DNA from: DUAL01 sp964478325
Lineage (GTDB): Bacteria > Bacteroidota > Bacteroidia > Flavobacteriales > BACL11
NCBI GenBank assembly: GCA_964478325.1
Contig: CAYZIA010000042.1
Coordinates: 1-13,219 of the forward strand
Length of the DNA: 13,219 nt
Direction: 5' to 3'
Positions 7,879 to 13,219 of this stretch are shown one piece after another. The stretch's first letter is position 1; every line of letters begins with the position of its first letter. Made by a program: the position numbers and the translations under genes. The notes below the pieces were generated by a model. The model saw only the letters and a list, made by a program, of their open reading frames with translations, had not been told where the DNA came from and made no database searches.

Positions 7879-8988
7879 ATGAAAATTGCAATTTTAGGTA
7901 CTAGGGGTATTCCAAATAATTATGGAGGATTTGAACAATGTGCAGAACATTTGTCGGTTGGTTTAGTTGAGAAAGGGCATAATGTGAGCATTTATAATCC
8001 TAATTTTCATCCCTACAAAGAGAGTAGTTTTAAAGGAGTAAAAATCATAAGAAAAGTAAGCCCTCAACAAATATTTGGAAATTCTATTTCTAATTTTATT
8101 TATGATTATTTATGTTTAAAAGATGCCATAAAAAAGGATTTTGATATCATACTTGAATTGGGCTTAATCACCTCTTCTTTGTCTATTATTTTTTGTAGGC
8201 ATAAAGGCAAAATTATTGTTACTAATTTGGATGGAATGGAATGGAAAAGATCAAAATGGAATAAGATTGTGCAGAAAGTAACTAAATCTTTAGAAAAATA
8301 TGGTGTAATATTTTCTGATTATTTAATTGCAGATAATATTGGTATTCAAAAATATCTTTTGGAAGAATATGGTAGAAAATCAGAGATGATTGCTTATGGT
8401 GCTAAATTGGGTAAGAAACCAAATGAAGAGTATTTAAAAAAATATGGCTTAGAAAAAAATAATTATTTTCTTACTATTGCTAGATTAGAACCGGAAAATA
8501 ACTTGGAAATGATGTTTGACGCCTATACCAAAAGTAGAATTCAAACTCCATATATTTTAATTGGGAATCATTTAACTCCTTATGGTAATTTCTTAAAAAA
8601 CAAATACAAAGGTTCAGGCATACTTTTTTTAGGAGGAATTTTTAATAAAGATCATTTGGATAATATTCGTTTTTATTCCAAATACTATTTGCATGGACAT
8701 TCAGTTGGTGGTACTAATCCAGCTCTCTTAGAAGCAATGGAAGCAAAAACTTTTATTCTTTCGCATAATAATCTTTTTAATAAATCAGTGACTGAAAATA
8801 ATGCCTTTTACTTTTCAAATTCTGATGAATTGGTTTGTCTATTAAAAAATGACGCGTTGTTAGACCATAAAGAATCCTTTGTCTTAAATAATTCAAAAAA
8901 GATTGATGCTTTTTATAGATGGGAAGTAATTATAAATAAATATGAAGCATATTTTAAAAGAATTCTTACCGAATCTAATCAACAATAA
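7879..8988 (+). CDS. DUF1972/GT4-type glycosyltransferase (rhamnosyltransferase-like)
   Basis: 369-residue cytoplasmic or membrane-associated glycosyltransferase, likely of GT-B fold. The N-terminal GTRGIPNNYGGFE motif (residues 7-19) is the signature of the DUF1972 domain found in bacterial glycosyltransferases, several of which transfer rhamnose or related sugars. NLDGMEWKRSKW (116-127) also fits that family. The C-terminal half is GT4-like, with FLTIARLEPENN at 197-208 starting the donor-binding domain and GHSVGGTNPALLEAM at 273-287 in the place of the usual E-x7-E nucleotide-sugar motif. The family commonly acts in exopolysaccharide, capsule or O-antigen synthesis. Donor and acceptor are unknown here, and no other polysaccharide genes are in view, so this may be an isolated gene. 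It is divergent from the adhesin gene; a link with glycosylation of that protein is speculation. Its last 14 bases overlap the end of hemW on the other strand. Confidence 0.88.
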   Translation: MKIAILGTRGIPNNYGGFEQCAEHLSVGLVEKGHNVSIYNPNFHPYKESSFKGVKIIRKVSPQQIFGNSISNFIYDYLCLKDAIKKDFDIILELGLITSSLSIIFCRHKGKIIVTNLDGMEWKRSKWNKIVQKVTKSLEKYGVIFSDYLIADNIGIQKYLLEEYGRKSEMIAYGAKLGKKPNEEYLKKYGLEKNNYFLTIARLEPENNLEMMFDAYTKSRIQTPYILIGNHLTPYGNFLKNKYKGSGILFLGGIFNKDHLDNIRFYSKYYLHGHSVGGTNPALLEAMEAKTFILSHNNLFNKSVTENNAFYFSNSDELVCLLKNDALLDHKESFVLNNSKKIDAFYRWEVIINKYEAYFKRILTESNQQ

Positions 8989-10105
8989 ACAAATCAGATG
9001 CAATAGCATCTACTAAAAATTTTCCAGAATTTGTAAGAGTATAAGTATATTCCGTTTTTTTAATATCCTTTTTATTCTCCCATTTTTTAATTTCTTTTAA
9101 AAAATGGCTTTGAAACTTAACCCCAAATTGCATGTTAATTGTTTCAGAATTTACTCCCCAAATTGTTCTAAGTGATGTGAACAGATACTCATTATATTGC
9201 TGATTTTTCGATAGTACCTCTTGATGCGTCCCCTCCACTCTATTTAGTATTCTTTGAATATATTGTTTGTTAGAGGAGATATTCCAGCTTCTATTCTCCC
9301 CATTGTAGGAATGAGCAGAAGGGCCAATCCCCAAATAATGTTTGCTTTGCCAATACGCAGTATTATGTTTAGAGAAACAGCCCTTTTCTCCAAAGTTTGA
9401 TATTTCATAATGAATAAATCCCTTTTCAGCAGCCATATCCATTAAGGTATTAAATTGCTCCAAAATTTTATCCTCATTTAATGGTATAATTTTCTTTTTT
9501 TCAACTAGAGATTTTAATAGTGTTTTATTTTCAATAGTAAGTGCATATGCTGAAAAATGAGGGATATTAAATTTAAACATTTTTCTCAGATTTGCTTCCC
9601 AATCTTCTAAATTTTGGCCTGGTAATCCGTAAATTAAATCAATAGTAATATTATTAAAGCCAACTTTTTGAGCTAATTTTAAACAATCCTCTGATTGTTT
9701 AGCATTGTGCGAACGATTCATAAACTTTAAATCTTCATCATCAAAAGACTGCACCCCAATACTCAATCTGTTTATGCCAACTTCTTTTAGTGCTTTTAAC
9801 TTATTTTCAGTCAAATCATCAGGATTACATTCCAAGGTAATTTCTGTATCTTCTTTTATTTTATAAATTGTAGAAATACAATCTAAAATACTTTTTATTT
9901 CATTTTTACTTAAAATAGAAGGGGTCCCTCCGCCAAAATAAATAGTGCTAACTATTTTGTTTTTTAAGTAGGTCTGTCGCATTTCTAATTCTAAATTAAT
10001 ACAGTTGAGCATTTCTATTTTGTCTTTTTGTGAAATTCGAAAATGAAAATTACAATAGGAGCAAGCTCGTTCACAATAGGGAATATGTATATAAATGCCA
10101 GCCAA
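8975..10105 (-). CDS. hemW: HemW family radical SAM heme chaperone (formerly called oxygen-independent coproporphyrinogen III oxidase-like)
   Basis: 376 residues, the usual length for HemW. The protein starts MAGIYIHIPYC and carries the radical SAM cluster motif C11-x3-C15-x2-C18 followed by x-F20. In true HemN the residue at position 20 is a fourth cysteine, so this fits HemW and not HemN. Further family motifs are GGGTPS (58-63), ECNPDD (92-97), GVQSFDD (117-123), IDLIYGLPGQ (155-164) and LGIGPSAHSY in the second half. HemW binds heme and is proposed to deliver it to respiratory enzymes. Coproporphyrinogen oxidase activity should not be assumed. The start codon is TTG at 10105-10103: no in-frame ATG is seen that would keep the conserved N-terminus. 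The gene converges with the glycosyltransferase gene, sharing 14 bases at the 3' ends, and diverges from the porin-like gene. No clear promoter was found for it. Confidence 0.93.
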   Translation of the reverse strand: MAGIYIHIPYCERACSYCNFHFRISQKDKIEMLNCINLELEMRQTYLKNKIVSTIYFGGGTPSILSKNEIKSILDCISTIYKIKEDTEITLECNPDDLTENKLKALKEVGINRLSIGVQSFDDEDLKFMNRSHNAKQSEDCLKLAQKVGFNNITIDLIYGLPGQNLEDWEANLRKMFKFNIPHFSAYALTIENKTLLKSLVEKKKIIPLNEDKILEQFNTLMDMAAEKGFIHYEISNFGEKGCFSKHNTAYWQSKHYLGIGPSAHSYNGENRSWNISSNKQYIQRILNRVEGTHQEVLSKNQQYNEYLFTSLRTIWGVNSETINMQFGVKFQSHFLKEIKKWENKKDIKKTEYTYTLTNSGKFLVDAIASDLFIVD

Positions 10106-10127
10106 AATATTTTTTATAAAATATTTT
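10104..10127. repeat. Pair of identical 10-bp palindromes in the hemW / porin intergenic region
   Basis: AAAATATTTT, its own reverse complement, occurs at 10104-10113 and again at 10118-10127, separated by 4 bases. The left copy overlaps the hemW TTG start and the right copy overlaps the -33 element of the porin promoter. The position would suit an operator for either gene. The sequence is AT-only in an AT-rich genome, so chance is a real alternative. Confidence 0.4.
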
Positions 10128-10154
10128 GCTAATATAAAAAAGGAATTACTTTTG
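10125..10154 (+). promoter_or_regulatory. Promoter of the porin / FMN-binding / TonB-receptor cluster
   Basis: TTTG at 10125-10128, 18 bases, then TACTTTTG at 10147-10154. Both elements match the Bacteroidota -33/-7 consensus exactly with normal spacing. Transcription would begin near 10160, leaving a leader of about 30 bases before the ATG at 10191. Confidence 0.65.
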
Positions 10155-10190
10155 TCGCTATTAATAATTAATCTAAATAAAAATAGAAAA

Positions 10191-11363
10191 ATGAAGAGAG
10201 TGAGTGTATGTATAATGCTTATTGCATTATTGAGTAATGTAAATGCGCAGAACAGCGCAGAAAAAATTGTTGCAGGAAATCCTGGTCTGCATATTGGGGG
10301 GTATGGGCAAGTTGATTTTAATTTAAAGGATAGGGATGGAACTATTCATAATAATGGCAAATTGGATGTGCATAGGTTAGTTACTTTTTTTGGCTATAAC
10401 TTTAATGAAAAAGCTTCTTTTGTATCAGAAGTAGAATTTGAGCATGTTTCTGAAGTTTATGTTGAACAAGCATTTTTAGATTATAAGATAAAAAATAATT
10501 TATCGGTTAATGCAGGTTTAATGTTAATCCCAATGGGTATTCAAAATTTATATCATGAGCCACCAGCTTTTAATGGTGTTGAGAGAACAAATGTGGATAA
10601 ATACATTATTCCTACAACATGGAGAGAAATGGGTGTTGGCCTAAGTGGTAGGAGCATTGAGCATTCAATAAACTATCAAGCTATGTTGGTAAATGGCTTT
10701 AATGGTTATAATGATGGTGGCGTATTTAGTGGAAGAAGCGGGTTAAGAAGCGGAAGACAAAAAGGTGCAGAATCATATATTACTTATCCTGATTTGGCGG
10801 GCCGAATCTCTTATTATGGGAATCCAGGTTTAAATCTTGGGGTTTCTGCTTATTTAGGAGATTCGGAAAGTAAAGCCTATGATGGATTAGATTTATCTGA
10901 TGATGCAGCTGTTGCGTCTGCAGACTCTACTATAATTGGAATTAAAATGATTGGTGTTGACGCAAGATATAATAAGGGCCCTTTACAATTAACAGGCCAA
11001 TATATTATTGCTGAATTATCAAATACTGATCAATATAATGGAATGACCGAAAAAGATTTAGGGAGTAAATTAACAGGATACTATTATGAAATAGGATACA
11101 ATTTAATGGATGGCATTATCCCGTCTATTTCAAGTGCTACTGAAGAATTAATTGCTTTCGCTAGATATGAGAATTACAATACCCATGCAGAAACTGAAGG
11201 GGTTGCGATTAATGATGCATATAATCGAACAGAAATAACTTTTGGGTTAGGGTTTAAAGTTTCGCAAGGTGCTGTATTCAAAGCAGATTATCAAATCAAA
11301 TCTGATGCTAGCTCTGAAGAAGAAACAGGACAGTTTAATTTAGGAATAGGAGTTTGGTTCTAA
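10191..11363 (+). CDS. Outer-membrane porin-like beta-barrel protein
   Basis: 390 residues from the ATG at 10191. This start is chosen because it gives a clean signal peptide (MKRVSVCIML..., cleavage likely after NVNA at residue 19). The frame is open further upstream to 10095, but that extension would put 32 AT-rich-encoded residues ahead of the signal peptide and overlap hemW. The mature protein shows alternating aromatic and small residues typical of beta-barrel strands and ends in VWF, the C-terminal aromatic expected for barrel insertion. HIGGYGQVDFN (34-44), LDVHRLVTFFGYNF (58-71) and GLMLIPMGIQN (109-119) resemble Bacteroidota proteins annotated as porins of the OprO/OprP-like class. 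A phosphate preference cannot be inferred. It is followed after 15 bases by the FMN-binding gene, so they are likely one operon. Outer-membrane barrel is fairly certain; substrate unknown. Confidence 0.8.
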   Translation: MKRVSVCIMLIALLSNVNAQNSAEKIVAGNPGLHIGGYGQVDFNLKDRDGTIHNNGKLDVHRLVTFFGYNFNEKASFVSEVEFEHVSEVYVEQAFLDYKIKNNLSVNAGLMLIPMGIQNLYHEPPAFNGVERTNVDKYIIPTTWREMGVGLSGRSIEHSINYQAMLVNGFNGYNDGGVFSGRSGLRSGRQKGAESYITYPDLAGRISYYGNPGLNLGVSAYLGDSESKAYDGLDLSDDAAVASADSTIIGIKMIGVDARYNKGPLQLTGQYIIAELSNTDQYNGMTEKDLGSKLTGYYYEIGYNLMDGIIPSISSATEELIAFARYENYNTHAETEGVAINDAYNRTEITFGLGFKVSQGAVFKADYQIKSDASSEEETGQFNLGIGVWF

Positions 11364-11378
11364 AAACTTTTTTGATTA

Positions 11379-11891
11379 ATGCATTCTAAAAACGATATTA
11401 GCAAAACAGTTACTTTAATAGTAGCTACTTTGTTATTTCTCTCATTTACATTTCCAGATTTGGAATATGATAAAAGATATAATACTATCATCTATAAATC
11501 TATTGCTGAGATATTTAATAGTAGCAACTTGTTAGTTGAAGGATTTACAGATGCTGAAGAATCTTTTTATGTGATAAAACAGAAGAATACTATATTAGGA
11601 TATTTTGTTGTTGCTCAAGCTCCTTCTAAGTTTAATCAATTTGACTACTATATTATTTTTAACTCAGAAGCAGATATATTAAAAATAGAAATTCTACAGT
11701 ACAGAGAGAATTACGGGGCTGAAATTTGTAGTAAAAATTGGCTAAAACAATTCGCTGGATTAGAGACTAATAATTATGTAAGATACAATAGGACTATAAA
11801 TGGAATCTCTGGGGCTACTATATCCGTTAACAGTATTAAGAAGGATGTTTTTAAACTAACTAACACTCTTAAAAAAAGTATTACTAAATAA
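11379..11891 (+). CDS. Small exported FMN-binding domain protein (NqrC/RnfG-like, SGAT motif)
   Basis: 170 residues. An uncleaved or weak signal segment lies at about residues 9-26 (VTLIVATLLFLSF), so the protein is probably exported and perhaps membrane-anchored. The domain shows the FMN_bind pattern: ILKIEILQYRENYG (100-113), W121-x2-QF (121-125), then GISGATIS at 142-149. In this family the Thr of SGAT (here T147) receives FMN covalently from the ApbE flavin transferase outside the cytoplasm. The motif usually begins with Asp six residues before the Thr. Here that position is Asn141, so modification is not certain. No apbE gene is in the window. Flanking genes encode an outer-membrane barrel and a TonB-dependent receptor, which suggests an envelope redox or uptake system, for example metal reduction linked to import; that role is inference. 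Confidence 0.8.
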   Translation: MHSKNDISKTVTLIVATLLFLSFTFPDLEYDKRYNTIIYKSIAEIFNSSNLLVEGFTDAEESFYVIKQKNTILGYFVVAQAPSKFNQFDYYIIFNSEADILKIEILQYRENYGAEICSKNWLKQFAGLETNNYVRYNRTINGISGATISVNSIKKDVFKLTNTLKKSITK

Positions 11892-11916
11892 TTATAAAAA
11901 ATCAACACAATTGACT

Positions 11917-11924
11917 TATTTTTG
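11917..11924 (+). promoter_or_regulatory. Candidate -7 element ahead of the TonB-dependent receptor
   Basis: TATTTTTG matches TAnnTTTG exactly, 17 bases before the GTG start, giving a very short leader. No TTG is found about 20 bases upstream, so this may be a secondary promoter or no promoter, with the receptor read from the upstream operon. Confidence 0.4.
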
Positions 11925-11941
11925 TATCCCAATTTTAAATA

Positions 11942-13219
11942 GTGAAACAGTTTTTTTTGATTATATTCTTTATTCCTTCTTTGTTGTGTTTTTCGCAAGA
12001 CAAGAAAGATACTATTATGTTTGAAAAAAAAATAAAGACAATAAATATTTCTGCAACAAAATCAAATAAATCTTTAGATGAATTGCCAATTCCTGCAACA
12101 CTTATAAGTGAAAAAGAAATCATAAAAACAGGAGCAAGCAAATTAGATGAGGTGATTTCAAAACAAACAGGCATAATCAGTATACCTACCAAAACAGGAA
12201 CTGAAGGAGTGCAAATGCAGGGATTAGACGCTTCCTACACTACTATACTTTTGGATGGTTGTCCAATTATTGGCAGGTCTTTTGGGACATTAGACCTTAA
12301 TAGAATTTCCGTTGGAGACATTGAAAAAATTGAAATTATTAGAGGAGCCTCTTCTTCTTTGTATGGCTCAAATGCATTAGGGGGAGTAATAAATCTTGTC
12401 ACTAAAACCCAAATAAAAGATGGGAAAGAATTAAATTTAAGGCTAAAATATGGATCTAATAATACCATTAATCCGAATATTGTATATCAATATAAAAAGA
12501 ATAAATTGCAATTATTAAATACCATAGATTATTACAAAACAGAGGGATTTGATTTAATAAAGAGGGATTTGTTAAAAACCGTTAATCCTTTTACAAATTA
12601 TACTTTGAAAACCAAATTAAATCTTGATTTAACTGACAAAGTAATCTTTAAAATAAATGCTAGATATTACAAGCAAGAACAAATAAATACTGCCGTAAAA
12701 TCAAATGATTTATTGGAAGGAGAAAGTAGCATTACAGAATGGAGTTTTGGAAATACTGTAAAGTATTTAATGAATACTACTTTTTCACAAGAAGCTGAAA
12801 TATATTTTACTAATTATAAAACAGATGAATTTTTGAAAGAAACTAACGGCTCTTTATTTGATGATAATTATTACGATCATTACTTATTACAATCAGAAAT
12901 AAAAAACAATTTTACGTATAAAGGTCTGAATGGAATTATAGGTTTTGGCATGATAAAAGAAACTTTAGATAGAAAAGATTTTTTAAAAAAAGCTGAACAA
13001 GATTTACAGTTTTTTTACGGACAGGTAGATACTAAAGTATTTAGAGTTCTTGATATTATAGCAGGAACTAGGTATGATAGTTATAGTGATTATAATCCTG
13101 AAATTTCTAACAAATTAGCCTTAGGGGTCCCGCTTTCAAAAAAAATAAACCTAAATGGCTCAGTGGGGACTGGTTTTAAGATTCCTGATTTCAGACAAAG
13201 ATATTTTGATTTTACTAAC
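11942..13219 (+). CDS. TonB-dependent outer-membrane receptor (C-terminus beyond window), GTG start
   Basis: 426 codons open to the right edge, about 60 percent of a usual receptor. The GTG at 11942 is the only plausible start: an in-frame TAA lies 4 bases upstream at 11936-11938 and the first in-frame ATG is codon 26, after the signal peptide. That peptide ends LLCFSQ at about residue 19. A TonB-box-like stretch (INISAT, 34-39) is followed by the plug domain at about 45-155, with LDELPIPATLIS, LDEVISKQTG, VQMQGLDASYT, ILLDG and IEKIEIIRGASSSLYGSNA (128-146). The rest alternates in barrel-strand fashion. There is no N-terminal carboxypeptidase-like domain as in SusC, so the layout resembles siderophore, heme or cobalamin receptors more than glycan importers. 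It lies 50 bases after the FMN-binding gene on the same strand. Substrate unknown; the family is clear. Confidence 0.92.
   Translation, partial: MKQFFLIIFFIPSLLCFSQDKKDTIMFEKKIKTINISATKSNKSLDELPIPATLISEKEIIKTGASKLDEVISKQTGIISIPTKTGTEGVQMQGLDASYTTILLDGCPIIGRSFGTLDLNRISVGDIEKIEIIRGASSSLYGSNALGGVINLVTKTQIKDGKELNLRLKYGSNNTINPNIVYQYKKNKLQLLNTIDYYKTEGFDLIKRDLLKTVNPFTNYTLKTKLNLDLTDKVIFKINARYYKQEQINTAVKSNDLLEGESSITEWSFGNTVKYLMNTTFSQEAEIYFTNYKTDEFLKETNGSLFDDNYYDHYLLQSEIKNNFTYKGLNGIIGFGMIKETLDRKDFLKKAEQDLQFFYGQVDTKVFRVLDIIAGTRYDSYSDYNPEISNKLALGVPLSKKINLNGSVGTGFKIPDFRQRYFDFTN

Noticed and set aside
7697..7891. Minus-strand 64-codon open frame in the divergent promoter region
   Set aside because: Composition is Lys/Phe-rich from AT-rich DNA, it overlaps promoters and the start of the glycosyltransferase gene, and it has no domain or leader of its own.
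10095..10190. N-terminal extension of the porin-like gene back to 10095
   Set aside because: It would place 32 residues before an obvious signal peptide, overlap the hemW start and include the promoter at 10125-10154.
11774..12468. Minus-strand open frames at 11774-11998, 11935-12192 and 12235-12468
   Set aside because: They are antisense to the FMN-binding gene and the TonB-dependent receptor, both of which have clear family motifs.

Overview
The window is AT-rich DNA from a member of the Bacteroidota, most likely a Flavobacteriia/Cytophagia-type bacterium. Four things point there: a PorP/SprF protein, a giant SprB-repeat protein ending in a type IX secretion (T9SS) gliding-motility-type C-terminal domain, promoters matching the Bacteroidota form (TTG, about 20 nt, TAnnTTTG), and the near absence of strong Shine-Dalgarno sites. 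Nothing in the window identifies genus or species.

Left half (1-7693, minus strand): a two-gene surface-protein unit. The first gene encodes a 2296-residue secreted adhesin-like protein with a signal peptide, about 25 SprB-type repeats averaging about 81 residues, two Ig-like domains and a T9SS C-terminal domain. Two bases after its stop begins a PorP/SprF-family outer-membrane protein, which runs off the left edge. By analogy with sprB-sprF, the PorP/SprF protein probably helps export or anchor the giant protein.

Middle (7694-10190): a 185-bp divergent promoter region, then a DUF1972/GT4-type glycosyltransferase on the plus strand. Its 3' end overlaps by 14 bp the 3' end of hemW (radical-SAM heme chaperone family) on the minus strand. 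hemW appears to start with TTG. The 85-bp gap between hemW and the next plus-strand gene holds a good Bacteroidota promoter and a pair of 10-bp palindromes.

Right part (10191-13219, plus strand): a compact three-gene envelope cluster. It contains an outer-membrane porin-like beta-barrel, a small FMN-binding-domain protein with an SGAT flavinylation motif, and a TonB-dependent receptor that starts with GTG and is cut by the right edge. The order suggests an outer-membrane uptake or extracytosolic flavin/redox system, possibly iron- or cofactor-related, but the substrate cannot be read from the sequence.

The most notable pattern is inside the giant adhesin. Nearly every repeat carries exactly two cysteines at fixed positions. 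Four repeats (2, 6, 8 and 22) carry exactly two more, again at matching positions, and none carries only one extra. The protein also has two repeat flavours and many D-[S/T]-[AILVMT] motifs, the known Bacteroidota O-glycosylation sequon.
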